A stretch of DNA of 64,000 nucleotides from Qipengyuania seohaensis (GCF_002795865.1 NZ_CP024920.1:248001-312000), one strand, 5' to 3'. Positions 8,804 through 18,366 are shown, counted from the stretch's first letter. Notes: generated from the letters alone by a model not told the origin. A program made the numbers and translations.

Positions 8804-11145
8804 GGCAGCGTGATGACCGCGCTTGTCCCGGCATTGCGCCGGCTCTGGATATCGAGCGTGCCGCCATGGGCCTCGACCAGCTGGCGCGCGAGCGGAATGC
8901 CAAGGCCATGCCGCCTCTCGATGCCCTTACCGTCGGCGGACATGCGGATACCTTCGAGCGCGCGGGCCAGTTCGTGCTGGCTCATACCGCGCCCGGTATC
9001 GGTGATCGCAATGCGATTGAGGCCGCGCTGCTTGGCCACATCGATCACGATCTTGCCGCCTTGCGGGGTGTTGTTGATCGCATTGTCGAGCAATTGGCCG
9101 AGCGCGCGCTGCAATTGCTGCTGGTCGGCATCGACCACCTTGTTCGCATTACCCTTGAGATCGAGGGTCAGGCCGCCATCGAGGATCGCCTGTTCGCGCT
9201 TGCGCACGATGCGGGTCAGCAGTGGCAGCAGTTCCACCCGCTGTTTGCGCAGCGGCATGAGGCCGGCTTCGGACTGCGACAGGTCGAGCACGTTTTCCAC
9301 CTGCTCGGTCAGCTTGCCGACCGACTGGGTGATTGCCGCCACGTATTCCGCGGCTTGCGGGGTCAAGTCCCCCGCCAGCCCGGTTTCCAGCATTTCGGCA
9401 AATCCGCCGATCGTGGTCAGCGGAGTGCGGAACTCATAGCTCATATTGGCGAGGAAGCGGGTCATGACCGCATCGGCCTCTTCCAGCGCGCGATTGCGTT
9501 CGCGCAGTGCCTCCTCGGCCTGCTGCGAGGCGGTTACGTCGAGCACGGTGAGAAGGCCGTTGCCATCCGGCAGCGGTACGCCTGCGTAGTCGAGCGTGCG
9601 GCCGTCCGCGAGCTCGATCCGGCCTTCGCGGTTCTTGCGGTCGAGCGTGGCGGATCGGATAGTCTGGCCGATCTGTGAAATGGCCTTGGGGTCGGCCAGC
9701 TGGCCCGCAATCGCCTCGAGCAATTCCTCGGCCTGCGGATGGTTGTCGAGCACTTCGCCGTCGAGCCCCCAGGCCCTCGGAAAACCGCGGTTCCACAATT
9801 CGAGGTGCCCGTCGGGTGCAAAGACGGCGAGTGCCTCGAACAGGCTGTCGAAGGTCGCGGTGCGCGTGCGCAGCAAGGTGTCGCGCGTGGCGGAAAGGGC
9901 CAGCTGCTCGGTCCGGTCTTCCGCGATCAGGACAAGTCCGCCGTCAGGAAGCGGCTGCGCGATGACGCGAAGGTGCGTCCCGTCCGGAAGCGGCCAGGCC
10001 ATCTCTTCGGGATCGTCCCGCTGGAACCACTCGACAAGTTCGCCGCGCCATGCGGGGAAATCGCGTACCTCGGGAATACGGCCGTTCTCGCGCGCGACCA
10101 TCAGCATCTGTTCGAAACTGGTGCGCTCGTTCACCACGCCGGGTGGGAGCGAGAAGGTCCGGTGGAACGGCTGGTTCGCGAAGGTCATGCGGCGGCGCGC
10201 ATCGAACTGGGCAACGCCGATGGACAGCTGGTCGAGCATCGAGCGCTGCGCTTCGCGGAAAGCGCGGAATTCGCGGGCCTGCTCTTCCATTTCCTCGATG
10301 TCGACGGCGTATCCGGCGATACCTTCGCCAACGAGAGGCAAGTCGGTGACGCGGATCGTGCGGCGGGCGTCCTTGATCGTGGCGGAGACGATCCGCTCGA
10401 TCGGCTGGCGGCGGTCGGCTGCCTGCTGCGCCACCTCTGCCGCAGTGCGTCCGCCTACGCGTTCGACCAGTTCGACCTGCTCGGTCACGACCTGGTCGGC
10501 GCTCTCGCCGCCAACAGCCTCGACATAGGCGCGGTTTACGAGGCGCAGATGCATGTCCGCGCCGCGAAACCACATCGGCATGGGCGCAGCTTCGATCAGA
10601 CCGACGAGCGCGCCGAAATCGTCGCGGGCGCGTGCGGCCTCTTCTTCCAGCCGGGCGAGTTCGTCTTCGGTTTCGGTGAAGTCGAACACCCAGATCAGCG
10701 CAGCGCCGCTGGGCGAAACGGCAGGATCGGCCAAGGCGCCGCGCATGGCCAGCATTTTGCCCGAGCCGGGAGGCCGCAGGGAAAGCTTGAATGGCTTGGC
10801 AGTGCGCTGTGTGCGCCGGACCAATGTGGAGAGTTCCTCGATCTGTTCGTCGGCAAGGCCGGTGCCGTCTTCGCGCGCGAGTTCGCTTAGGTATTCGGGC
10901 ACGCGTTCCAGCCCGAGCCATCGCGCCAGCCGGTCGGGCGCCTCGATGCGTCCGTCGGTCCGGACCGTCAGAGGGATGGCAGGCCCTTCTTCGACCATGC
11001 GCGCGAGGCGCAGGGCGGCCTTGCGATGGGCCTCGGCGGCCTGTGCCCGCGTCGTCGCGCGCAGCATCAGCCACACGGCCGCGCCGGTCCACACGGCCAG
11101 CAACAGTCCGATCAGGGCCAGGAGGGTCGGCGAAACTTCCATCAT
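8800..11145 (-). CDS. divL: DivL-like cell-cycle pseudo-kinase (Tyr in place of His)
   Basis: This is a 781-residue membrane-anchored PAS and histidine-kinase-fold protein. It has one N-terminal hydrophobic segment (LLALIGLLLAVW), a long PAS-containing middle, a DHp domain and an HATPase domain with N-box LLDNAINNTPQGG, DTGRGMS and the HGLGIPLARQLVE segment. The H-box reads NMSYEFRTPL, so the phospho-acceptor His is Tyr at residue 570. That replacement is the hallmark of Caulobacter DivL (Tyr550), which senses DivK and controls CckA and therefore CtrA. It is followed by tsaE in an overlapping run. ATG 11145 is chosen, with another ATG at 11142. An inactive-receiver-binding role rather than His phosphotransfer is expected by homology. 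Confidence 0.9.
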   Translation of the reverse strand: MMEVSPTLLALIGLLLAVWTGAAVWLMLRATTRAQAAEAHRKAALRLARMVEEGPAIPLTVRTDGRIEAPDRLARWLGLERVPEYLSELAREDGTGLADEQIEELSTLVRRTQRTAKPFKLSLRPPGSGKMLAMRGALADPAVSPSGAALIWVFDFTETEDELARLEEEAARARDDFGALVGLIEAAPMPMWFRGADMHLRLVNRAYVEAVGGESADQVVTEQVELVERVGGRTAAEVAQQAADRRQPIERIVSATIKDARRTIRVTDLPLVGEGIAGYAVDIEEMEEQAREFRAFREAQRSMLDQLSIGVAQFDARRRMTFANQPFHRTFSLPPGVVNERTSFEQMLMVARENGRIPEVRDFPAWRGELVEWFQRDDPEEMAWPLPDGTHLRVIAQPLPDGGLVLIAEDRTEQLALSATRDTLLRTRTATFDSLFEALAVFAPDGHLELWNRGFPRAWGLDGEVLDNHPQAEELLEAIAGQLADPKAISQIGQTIRSATLDRKNREGRIELADGRTLDYAGVPLPDGNGLLTVLDVTASQQAEEALRERNRALEEADAVMTRFLANMSYEFRTPLTTIGGFAEMLETGLAGDLTPQAAEYVAAITQSVGKLTEQVENVLDLSQSEAGLMPLRKQRVELLPLLTRIVRKREQAILDGGLTLDLKGNANKVVDADQQQLQRALGQLLDNAINNTPQGGKIVIDVAKQRGLNRIAITDTGRGMSQHELARALEGIRMSADGKGIERRHGLGIPLARQLVEAHGGTLDIQSRRNAGTSAVITLP

Positions 11146-11231
11146 TCGCCAGCTATGCGTGCAGCGGCGGGGATGCAATGCCCCGCCGCCTCACATGATT
11201 GAATAACCCGCCGAAAAGCGGGAATCGCCGC

Positions 11232-12641
11232 TTAATAGCGGTAATGTTCCGGCTTGAACGGTCCTTCGACAGGTACGCCGATATAGTCTGCCTGGTCCTT
11301 GCTCAGCTGGGTCAGCTTCACGCCCAGCTTGTCGAGGTGGAGCGCGGCGACCTTCTCGTCCAGCTTCTTGGGCAGGACGTAGACGTCGTTTTCGTAACCG
11401 TCGGTGTTTTCCCAAAGCTCGATCTGCGCCAGCACCTGATTGGTGAAGGAACAGCTCATCACGAAGCTGGGGTGGCCGGTGGCGCAGGCGAGGTTCACGA
11501 GACGGCCCTTGGCCAGCACGATGATTTCCTTGCCGTCGGGGAACTTCACGAGGTCTGTGCCGGGCTTCAGTTCGGTCCACTCGTAATTGTCGAGCGCGGA
11601 GATCTGGATCTCGCTGTCGAAGTGGCCGATGTTGCACACGATGCTCATGGGCTTCATCGACTTCATGTGCTCGGCAGTGATGACATCTTCGTTCCCGGTG
11701 GTGGTCACGAAGATGTCGGCGCGCTTCACCGCGTCTTCCATCGTTACCACCTCATAACCTTCCATGGCCGCCTGAAGCGCGCAGATCGGGTCGATTTCGG
11801 TCACGAGCACGCGCGCACCGCCGTTGCGGAGCGACTGGGCAGAGCCCTTGCCGACGTCGCCATAACCGGCAACGCAAGCGACCTTGCCCGAAAGCATCAC
11901 GTCCGTTGCGCGGCGGATCGCGTCGACCAGCGATTCGCGGCAACCGTAAAGGTTGTCGAACTTCGACTTGGTCACGCTGTCGTTCACGTTGATCGCCGGG
12001 AACGGCAGCTTGCCCTGCTTGGCGAGGTGATAAAGGCGGTGAACACCGGTCGTCGTTTCTTCCGACACGCCCTTGATCGCCTTCACGCTCTTGGTGAGAT
12101 AGCCCGGCTTTTTCGCGACGAACGCCTTGAGGGCACGCTGCATTTCGATTTCTTCGGCATTCTGCGGCTCGGGCATTTCCTCGCCCGCTTCGATGCGCGC
12201 ACCCCAAAGGGCGAACATGGTCGCATCGCCGCCATCGTCGAGGATCAGGTTCGCCGTGCAATCGGGATCTTCATCGGAAGACCAGTCGAAGATCTTGCCG
12301 ACATAGTCCCAGTATTCGGCGAGGCTTTCGCCCTTCACCGCAAAGACGGGAATGTCGTTGGCGGCCATTGCGGCTGCTGCATGGTCCTGCGTCGAATAGA
12401 TGTTGCAAGTCGCCCAGCGGACTTCCGCGCCCAGCGCAGTCAGCGTTTCGATGAGGACGGCGGTCTGGATCGTCATGTGCAGCGATCCGGTGATGCGTGC
12501 GCCCTTGAGCGGCTGCGATGCGCCATATTCCTCGCGCGTGGCCATCAGGCCGGGCATTTCGGTTTCGGCAATGCGGATTTCCTCGCGGCCGTAATTGGCG
12601 AGCGAAATGTCCTTGATGACGTAGTCTGTAAACTGGGCCAC
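11232..12641 (-). CDS. ahcY: Adenosylhomocysteinase
   Basis: AhcY hydrolyses S-adenosylhomocysteine to adenosine and homocysteine, removing the inhibitor of methyltransferases. The 469-residue product has [13 protein letters not shown], the NAD-binding loop [23 protein letters not shown] and the conserved C-terminus PFKPEHYRY. The frame is open well upstream, but GTG at 12641 is the likely start: it gives the family N-terminus, [14 protein letters not shown], with a GAGGA ribosome-binding site six bases before it. No SAM or SAH riboswitch fold was recognised in the 140 bases upstream. Confidence 0.96.
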   Translation of the reverse strand: MAQFTDYVIKDISLANYGREEIRIAETEMPGLMATREEYGASQPLKGARITGSLHMTIQTAVLIETLTALGAEVRWATCNIYSTQDHAAAAMAANDIPVFAVKGESLAEYWDYVGKIFDWSSDEDPDCTANLILDDGGDATMFALWGARIEAGEEMPEPQNAEEIEMQRALKAFVAKKPGYLTKSVKAIKGVSEETTTGVHRLYHLAKQGKLPFPAINVNDSVTKSKFDNLYGCRESLVDAIRRATDVMLSGKVACVAGYGDVGKGSAQSLRNGGARVLVTEIDPICALQAAMEGYEVVTMEDAVKRADIFVTTTGNEDVITAEHMKSMKPMSIVCNIGHFDSEIQISALDNYEWTELKPGTDLVKFPDGKEIIVLAKGRLVNLACATGHPSFVMSCSFTNQVLAQIELWENTDGYENDVYVLPKKLDEKVAALHLDKLGVKLTQLSKDQADYIGVPVEGPFKPEHYRY

Positions 12642-12683
12642 TGGCGGTCCTCTTCGTAATCTGTGTGGATCAAGTACCGCGCA

Positions 12684-12715
12684 CAAGAAAAGGGCGGCAC
12701 AAGGATGCGCCGCCC
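12684..12715 (-). terminator. Rho-independent terminator between the 152-aa gene and ahcY
   Basis: Read leftward, GGGCGGC and GCCGCCC pair around a 10-base loop and are followed by TTTTCTT. A second hairpin with perfect 9-bp arms lies at 12732-12764, immediately after the stop of the 152-residue gene. Together they probably end that transcript before ahcY. Regulation of ahcY by the same element is possible but not shown. Confidence 0.55.
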
Positions 12716-12783
12716 CTAGCCCTTCATTTATGGGAGGGCAACAACGCCCCTCTGCTGCCCTCCCTCGCGTATCCCGAAAGGCC

Positions 12784-13242
12784 TTAGCGTCTTGCGTAGC
12801 GACCGCCGCTGAGCGGGCGCGGGCCAAGCAGTTCTTCTGCCGCCTGCGCCAGCACCGCAGGATCTTTCGACCGCGACAGGTCGGAAGTGATCTCCTTCAG
12901 CTCGGCACAACCAAGCCACGGGTGTCCCTGCCCGTACTGGTTAGCCATGCCGACGCTGATCTGGTCGAGCTTGCGCTTGGCGCCCTTGCTGCCGTGGCGC
13001 TTCACCATGCCCTGCTCCATCCGCCGGGCCGCGCCATTGAGCGTCGGCAGGTGGTTGGCAGAGAACTTGCGATAGTCGGCCTGGAAGTCGTCGCTTCCCA
13101 TCCGGCACCGCAGCGAAGTCACCATCAGCATGATGTCCAGCTTGCGGATCTGCTCGTCGCTCGTCCCGGCGCTGGCAGTGGTTGGCACGCAAAGCATCGC
13201 TGCCGCCGAAGCCGCGAGCGCAAAGTTCTTCAGATTTTTCAT
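12784..13242 (-). CDS. Secreted hypothetical protein, 152 aa
   Basis: No function is recognised. The product starts [18 protein letters not shown] and has a probable Sec cleavage site after TASA, so the mature protein of about 127 residues is likely periplasmic. The mature part is charged and mostly helical, with two cysteines (in LRCRMG and LGCAEL) that could form a disulfide. It is transcribed toward ahcY but separated from it by a terminator-like hairpin. Start ATG 13242 gives the signal peptide directly. Homologues in related sphingomonads would be expected. Confidence 0.7.
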   Translation of the reverse strand: MKNLKNFALAASAAAMLCVPTTASAGTSDEQIRKLDIMLMVTSLRCRMGSDDFQADYRKFSANHLPTLNGAARRMEQGMVKRHGSKGAKRKLDQISVGMANQYGQGHPWLGCAELKEITSDLSRSKDPAVLAQAAEELLGPRPLSGGRYARR

Positions 13243-13419
13243 AGTCCCTGGTCTCCCTTCGCGGACGACCCGTTGCCCGCGATGGAAACCATGAGTGCAA
13301 GAATTTACCGGAATTTAAACCCGCGCGGTAAACCGACGTTAACCACTCGACTCCCTTGCATGCACGGCTCGTCTCTCTACATCGTGAGTGTGGACGGGAA
13401 GACACAGGAGTTTTAACAA

Positions 13420-13899
13420 ATGACAATCGCTGTAGGCGACAGCCTCCCCGATGTAACGCTGGTGAAGGCAACGCCCGATGGACCCCAGCAGGTCCAGTCG
13501 AGCGAGTATTTCAAGGGCAAGACCGTGGCGCTGTTTTCGGTGCCGGGCGCATTCACGCCCACCTGCTCTGCACGCCACCTGCCGGGCTATGTCGAAAAGG
13601 CCGATGACCTCAAAGCCAAGGGCGTCGACGAGATTGCCTGCACGGCGGTCAACGACGCTTTCGTACTCGGCGCCTGGAAGGGTGCGAACGACGCTGGCGA
13701 AGTAACCATGCTGGCAGACGGCAATGCCGAATTTGCAGAAGCGGTCGGCCTCACCATGGATGGCTCTGGCTTCGGCATGGGCAAGCGCGGCCAGCGCTAT
13801 TCCATGCTGGTCGAAGACGGCGTGGTGAAGCAGCTCAATGTAGAGGCACCGGGGGATTTCTCGGTTTCCAGCGCGGAGCATATGCTCGGCCAGATGTAA
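13420..13899 (+). CDS. Peroxiredoxin, Prx5-like
   Basis: A 159-residue thiol peroxidase that reduces hydrogen peroxide and alkyl hydroperoxides, usually with glutathione or glutaredoxin as reductant. The active-site segment is PGAFTPTCS, with the peroxidatic cysteine at residue 49, and ARHLPGY follows as usual for this class. A second cysteine occurs in DEIACTAVNDAF. The start at 13420 is preceded by CAGGAG at 13406-13411. A GC-rich hairpin follows the gene. The family call is firm; the physiological reductant is not evident. Confidence 0.92.
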   Translation: MTIAVGDSLPDVTLVKATPDGPQQVQSSEYFKGKTVALFSVPGAFTPTCSARHLPGYVEKADDLKAKGVDEIACTAVNDAFVLGAWKGANDAGEVTMLADGNAEFAEAVGLTMDGSGFGMGKRGQRYSMLVEDGVVKQLNVEAPGDFSVSSAEHMLGQM

Positions 13900-13932
13900 C
13901 CGGCAAAACCTGTCCCGATTGCGGACAAAGCG

Positions 13933-13975
13933 GCGCCCCGTCTTGCCTCACGGCACGGCGGGGCGCAGTCTTTGG
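13933..13975 (+). terminator. Probable terminator after the peroxiredoxin gene
   Basis: GCGCCCCG at 13933-13940 pairs with CGGGGCGC at 13959-13966 around an 18-base loop that can extend the stem. Only a short T-rich stretch (AGTCTTT) follows, so termination may be weak, and the next small gene starts at 13979. Confidence 0.4.
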
Positions 13976-13978
13976 GGC

Positions 13979-14239
13979 ATGACGCAGGGGAAAGACAGCA
14001 TCGACGAGAATTTCGGCATCCTCCTGGGGTGGAGTTCGTCACCGGCGGGCGAGCGCATCGCGCTCAAGATGCAAAGCACGCGCAAGGTCGTCGAAAGCGC
14101 GGAAGACGTGCGCGAATACCGCTATTTCCTGAGCAAGGAACAGGCGGTCCAGCTGGGCAATTACCTCTATACACTCGCCGGGGAGACGGCACCGGTCCGC
14201 AAGAAACGCGGGCTCATCGAGAGAATGTTCGGCGGATAG
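13979..14239 (+). CDS. Hypothetical protein, 86 aa
   Basis: No family is recognised. The frame opens earlier (13919), but the earlier codons lie in the terminator-like hairpin, so ATG 13979 (MTQGKDSIDENF) is preferred. The product is soluble, without a signal peptide or membrane segment. It has a central helix-rich part (VRKVVESAEDVREYRYFLS-like composition) and a basic C-terminus ending in RKKRGLIERMFGG. Codon use matches the neighbours. It lies alone between the peroxiredoxin and a convergent lipoprotein gene. Confidence 0.6.
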   Translation: MTQGKDSIDENFGILLGWSSSPAGERIALKMQSTRKVVESAEDVREYRYFLSKEQAVQLGNYLYTLAGETAPVRKKRGLIERMFGG

Positions 14240-14327
14240 CAGCGGCTGCATTCAAGCCTGCTCGAATGCCGGTCTTCGAGTGCAAATCGGAACGTGCCGT
14301 CGTCGCCCGGTCCCCGTAAATTCTACC

Positions 14328-15635
14328 TCACTCCATTTCGACCGAGACGGACCGGCCGTAATCGCGGCCTTCCCGCCCTTTGATGTAGTCTGCCATGAGA
14401 TCGTAATAGCCCGGCGTCACACGCAAATATTCGCGCGTTCCATCGGAAGTCTGCTCGTATTCCCACATGCCGTGATCGGTTTCGGGAAAGATACGGACCG
14501 CAATCTCGCTCCCGTTTCGACGCAGGGCGTGGAGGCGCTCCAGGGTGAGGGCGATCGGGGCTTCGCGATCTTCGCGTGCGAGAACCCAGAGTTGGGGTAC
14601 GTCCACATTCCGCAGGACGCCCATGGGCTCAAGCGACCAATCGATATCGAGATCGTTGAACCGGGGCACGCCCTCTTCCCGCAGCTGTTCAACGGGCGTG
14701 TTGAGAAAGACACCCGTGTACCCGCCGCGAATATGCTGGAACCATGGTTCAGGCGCATATTGCTGCTGGATTGCCGCTAGGTCGTCCAGACCGTCCCTGT
14801 AGTCCGAGGATGCCACCCGCGCCGTGACGTCGGTGATGTCCTGCGCGATCGCGAGGACTTCTTTCCCGTAGCCGGCGTCGCGAAGTTCCTTTTGCACCTG
14901 GCTGGCGTCTTCTTCGCGAATATCTGCGACGAGGCCGTAGCCGATAGCTATGAAGTCGGCCTGCGACCGCTCTGCGGCAAGCGGCGCAACCCATCCACCC
15001 TGGCTCAGACCGACGAGACCAAACCGGCCGAACCGGCCCGCCGCCAGTCGCTTCGCCTCCTTTGAAGCGGCAACAAGGTCATCGGCCAGACGCGGAAAAT
15101 TCTGCGAATACCGTCCCTCGGACTGTCCGGTGCCTCGTTTGTCGAAAACGAATGCCGAAATGCCCCGCCCGAGCATTTGATACGGATCGCGGACGGCCTC
15201 TATCCAGCCTGTCGGTTCGGAACCCTGCGCATAGGCAATAAGAGGCGTGTCACCGTCGGCATCGGCAGGTTCCAGCAGTTGCCCTGCCAGCATTACCCCA
15301 CCGGAGGCGAAGCGGGTGTTCGTCACCCGTATAGGTATCGTGGACCAGACTTGTTCGCCGTTGACGAGGACGGAGCCTTCTCCGCATCGAACGACTTCGT
15401 CCGGGTCCTCGATTGATCCGATCCGCCCATCTTCGAAGGAGTAGCGAAAGCCGGCTTGAGACCGCGTGATGGCGACGAAACGACCGCTCGGCTCACCATA
15501 AATGCCGACCTCACATGGGCTCGACGAAAAGGTAAGTGCCGTGGTCTGAGCGCTGGCAGACGCGACCTCTGTCGGCGACGTGCCGCATGCTGTCAGTGCA
15601 AAGAGGCTCAATCCGATCAGATGTTTTGGTGACAT
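14328..15635 (-). CDS. Alpha/beta-hydrolase lipoprotein
   Basis: A 435-residue serine hydrolase predicted to be lipid-anchored: the N-terminus MSPKHLIGLSLFALTACG has a lipobox LTAC with the cysteine at residue 17. The hydrolase fold is shown by FVFDKRGTGQSEG, the nucleophile elbow GLSQGGW and the late catalytic histidine in ETDHGMWE. The N-terminal 100 residues form an extra domain before the fold. Substrate is unknown; esterase or peptidase activity are both possible. ATG 15635 is chosen over an earlier in-frame start because it gives the lipoprotein signal directly. Confidence 0.8.
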   Translation of the reverse strand: MSPKHLIGLSLFALTACGTSPTEVASASAQTTALTFSSSPCEVGIYGEPSGRFVAITRSQAGFRYSFEDGRIGSIEDPDEVVRCGEGSVLVNGEQVWSTIPIRVTNTRFASGGVMLAGQLLEPADADGDTPLIAYAQGSEPTGWIEAVRDPYQMLGRGISAFVFDKRGTGQSEGRYSQNFPRLADDLVAASKEAKRLAAGRFGRFGLVGLSQGGWVAPLAAERSQADFIAIGYGLVADIREEDASQVQKELRDAGYGKEVLAIAQDITDVTARVASSDYRDGLDDLAAIQQQYAPEPWFQHIRGGYTGVFLNTPVEQLREEGVPRFNDLDIDWSLEPMGVLRNVDVPQLWVLAREDREAPIALTLERLHALRRNGSEIAVRIFPETDHGMWEYEQTSDGTREYLRVTPGYYDLMADYIKGREGRDYGRSVSVEME

Positions 15636-15714
15636 ACATGGATAATACACCTTAGCGGATGAGACGCAACCACCAGGTGAGGTCAAGCTCCATGCTTATC
15701 CGCGTCTCTGACGC

Positions 15715-16326
15715 TCAGCCATACCCCATCAGGCTCAGCACTTCCTTGCGGCTGCGCTGGTCTTCGAGGAAAGTGCCCATCATCCGGCTAGTGATCATGC
15801 CGACGCCCGGCGTGCGCACGCCGCGAGCGGTCATGCAGCTGTGCGAGGCTTCGATCACCACAGCCACGCCCTGGGGCTGCAAATGTTCCCAGATGCAATC
15901 GGCGACTTCTGCGGTCAGGCGCTCCTGCACCTGCAGGCGGCGCGCGAAACCGTGCAGGACACGCGCGAGCTTCGAGATGCCGACCACGCGATCGTTCGGC
16001 AGGTAGGCGATGGCCGCCTTGCCGATGATCGGCGCCATGTGGTGTTCGCAATGCGACTGGAACGGGATGTCCTTGAGCAAGACGATCTCGTTATACCCGC
16101 CGACCTCTTCGAACACGCGGCTCAGGTGATACGAAGGGTCTTCGGTATAGCCGAGACAGTATTCCTTCCACGCGCGCGCGACGCGCGCGGGTGTATCGAG
16201 AAGACCTTCGCGGGTAGGATCGTCTCCGGTCCACTCGATAAGGGTGCGGATCGCGTCCTGCACGTGTTCCGGCACCGGCGGCTTGCCGCGCGGATCGTCT
16301 TCGTCTGGACCTACAAGGCTGCTCAC
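15715..16326 (-). CDS. folE: GTP cyclohydrolase I
   Basis: FolE converts GTP to dihydroneopterin triphosphate, the first step of folate and tetrahydropterin synthesis. The 203-residue product has the zinc-site segments HCEHHMAPI and HSCMTARGV, and the family segments DDPTREGLLDTPARVARAW and GYNEIVLLKDIPF. The start is GTG at 16326, overlapping the stop of the phospholipase D gene as GTGA. Length and motifs are complete. The pairing with a phospholipase D gene is not an obvious functional link and may only be a shared transcript. Confidence 0.95.
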   Translation of the reverse strand: MSSLVGPDEDDPRGKPPVPEHVQDAIRTLIEWTGDDPTREGLLDTPARVARAWKEYCLGYTEDPSYHLSRVFEEVGGYNEIVLLKDIPFQSHCEHHMAPIIGKAAIAYLPNDRVVGISKLARVLHGFARRLQVQERLTAEVADCIWEHLQPQGVAVVIEASHSCMTARGVRTPGVGMITSRMMGTFLEDQRSRKEVLSLMGYG

Positions 16327-17873
16327 TTGCCCCACTTCCCTTTGATCTTGGTGCGAACCCGTTCGAGGCGGCTTCCCTTGCGGAAAAGACCGCCCTTTGC
16401 AAACGGCTCGAACATATCTTCGGGATCTTCGGGGTCGAGGATGCCGCTTTCGGCCACCGCTTTTTCGGCGTCGTTGAGATCTGGCGGGTGATACCGGCGC
16501 AGGTTCCGACCGCCGTCGGTTACCGTGTGATCGATCATGGCGGCCATCGATCCGTAACGCGACAGCATCTCGGGCACCTCGTCCTCTTCGACACCGCAAT
16601 GTTCGGCGAGAAGCGAATGGCGGATGGCGCGGATGGGATCGGACGCATGCTCGTTGCCCGGCCGGGTCGAATCGACGAACACGTCGCACTCGCTGTCGAG
16701 GCCCATCGAACGGTTGTTGAGATTGGCCGAGCCGATCCGGAATATCTTGTCGTCGACGATCATCATCTTGGCATGGACGTAGATCGCGGTTTCTCCGGAC
16801 CACGGGCTCCAGATGGTGAAGCGGTGCTTGTGATCGACTTCTTCGATGCAGCGCACGATCTCGGCGCGTGCATGGTCCATTGCCTGCTGTTCCAGCCAGC
16901 CGTCGGCGGTTTCGGGATGGACGATGACGACTTCCGGCGGGTCTTCTTCCTGCATCCGCGCGATGATCGCCTCGCCCACTGCGCGCGAGGCGAAGTACTG
17001 GCTTTCGGCGTAGATGAACTTTTCGGCGCGCTTGATGTGGTCGACGAAGAGATGCTCGATCTCTTTCACGGCCGACCACTCGCGATGTTCGGCGCGGGTC
17101 CGGGCGATGCCGATCTCGACGTTCTCGAACGTCGCTTCAAGCCCTTCGGGCCAGAGGCTGTCCTCGCGTGACTGGATCGGCAGCAGCGGAGTGCCGCCCG
17201 CCCTGATCCAGCGATCGCGGCCCAGGTCGCTCAAGGCCTCGGCGATCTCGCCTTCCATCATCATCGAGGCATCATGCCAGGGCTCGTAGGGTTCGCCGCG
17301 GGGAGTACGGCGCATCGGCTCGTCCTCCTTGTGCTCGCGCGTGTCGAGCCGCTTCACGGTCATGTCGATACCGCCGCACACGGCCAGCGAATTGTCGAGG
17401 ATGCCGATCTTCTGGTGATGGCTGCAGCCGGTCGGGTGGGCGCTATCGAACTTGAAATCGATCCGCCGGTGGCGCGCCCAGCGGACCAGGTCCCACCACA
17501 TGGAGCCGCGCAGGACGAATTTGAATACCCCGAAGCTCCACTTGAGGATGCGGATCTCCAGCGATTTCTCGCGATTGATGAGCCAGGAGAAGAAACTGCC
17601 CAGCCGCGCGGGATACTTGTCCCTGAAGGGCCGCTGCCACCAGCGGCGTCCCTCGCCCAGGTGGATGCGGGTATCGAAATCCCAACCGATCAGGAAAATG
17701 CGATGCTTTGCATTCATCATCGCTTCCTGCATCGCGGCGAAATAATCCGCCGCGTCGATGATCACCCGCGCACGGTCGACCTTTGCATAACGCCAGACAC
17801 CCGGCTCGACGCCTTCGTCGAGCCGGGTCACTTGCTTCGGATCTGCGGGTTGCCCCTCCGCCCCCTTGGCCAT
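16323..17873 (-). CDS. Phospholipase D-family protein
   Basis: A 516-residue protein with two HKD catalytic motifs: HHQKIGILDNS in the first half and VHAKMMIVDDK in the second, each followed by the usual glycine/asparagine-rich segment (CGGID, GSANLNNRS). Such enzymes hydrolyse or transfer phosphodiester head groups through a His intermediate. No signal peptide is seen, so location is probably cytoplasmic or at the inner membrane face. It begins one base after the hemerythrin gene and its stop overlaps folE, so the three are likely co-transcribed. Phospholipase, transphosphatidylase or another phosphodiesterase role cannot be separated here. Confidence 0.88.
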   Translation of the reverse strand: MAKGAEGQPADPKQVTRLDEGVEPGVWRYAKVDRARVIIDAADYFAAMQEAMMNAKHRIFLIGWDFDTRIHLGEGRRWWQRPFRDKYPARLGSFFSWLINREKSLEIRILKWSFGVFKFVLRGSMWWDLVRWARHRRIDFKFDSAHPTGCSHHQKIGILDNSLAVCGGIDMTVKRLDTREHKEDEPMRRTPRGEPYEPWHDASMMMEGEIAEALSDLGRDRWIRAGGTPLLPIQSREDSLWPEGLEATFENVEIGIARTRAEHREWSAVKEIEHLFVDHIKRAEKFIYAESQYFASRAVGEAIIARMQEEDPPEVVIVHPETADGWLEQQAMDHARAEIVRCIEEVDHKHRFTIWSPWSGETAIYVHAKMMIVDDKIFRIGSANLNNRSMGLDSECDVFVDSTRPGNEHASDPIRAIRHSLLAEHCGVEEDEVPEMLSRYGSMAAMIDHTVTDGGRNLRRYHPPDLNDAEKAVAESGILDPEDPEDMFEPFAKGGLFRKGSRLERVRTKIKGKWGK

Positions 17874-17874
17874 C

Positions 17875-18366
17875 TTACTCCTTGGCGTCCTCTTTCTTCT
17901 CGGGCGTCACCGCGGCTTCCGCCTTCTCTTCCTTCTTACGCCGATCGAAGACCTCGCGCATATGCTGCTCGTCTTCCTTGTCGAGATAGTTCGCAAAGTC
18001 GGGGAAGTGATCTTCCTCTTCCTCGTCGATGTGGTGGCGGTAATCGTGGGCGAAGGTCTTGAACTTGGTCAGCCAGCCGCCTTCGGACATATCGGTCGCG
18101 GCAAGATCGTTGAGCATTTCGTCGATTTCATGATGCTCGGCAACCGAGTGACGCGTTTCGTCGGTGGTCGGCGGCTTGCGCAGCATGGTGGAATAGAGCG
18201 CCTGCTCTTCGGCGGCGGCATGGCTCTTCAATTCCTTGGTCAGTTCGGTGAAGAGCTCTTCGCGCTCCTGGCTCTCGCCGCTCGTCTCCAGCAGCTTGTC
18301 GATCAGCTCGCGATGGCGATCGTGGTCTTCTTTCAGGCGATCGAAAATTTCGGTGGCTTCGGCCAT
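17875..18366 (-). CDS. Hemerythrin-domain protein
   Basis: A 163-residue helical protein with the histidine and glutamate pattern of the hemerythrin HHE domain: EDHDRHRELID, SHAAAEEQALY, EHHEIDEML and DYRHHIDEEEEDHFP. These residues bind a di-iron centre that can hold oxygen or nitric oxide. The C-terminal 30 residues are highly charged (rich in K and E) and probably disordered. It is the first gene of a run with the phospholipase D and folE genes (one base between them). A GGAGAAAC ribosome-binding site precedes the ATG at 18366. Confidence 0.87.
   Translation of the reverse strand: MAEATEIFDRLKEDHDRHRELIDKLLETSGESQEREELFTELTKELKSHAAAEEQALYSTMLRKPPTTDETRHSVAEHHEIDEMLNDLAATDMSEGGWLTKFKTFAHDYRHHIDEEEEDHFPDFANYLDKEDEQHMREVFDRRKKEEKAEAAVTPEKKEDAKE

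Noticed and set aside
12642..12783. SAM/SAH riboswitch before ahcY
   Set aside because: Only simple terminator-type hairpins are seen; no conserved riboswitch core was recognised.
13304..13318. CtrA-like site TTTA-N7-TTAA upstream of the peroxiredoxin
   Set aside because: One mismatch to TTAA-N7-TTAA; with A/T-rich gaps such matches occur by chance. A second (28829-28843) has one mismatch as well. Kept only as a note because DivL is present.
15715..17079. Long 454-codon version of folE
   Set aside because: The extra N-terminal part is the phospholipase D gene read in another frame; GTG 16326 with GTGA overlap is the real start.
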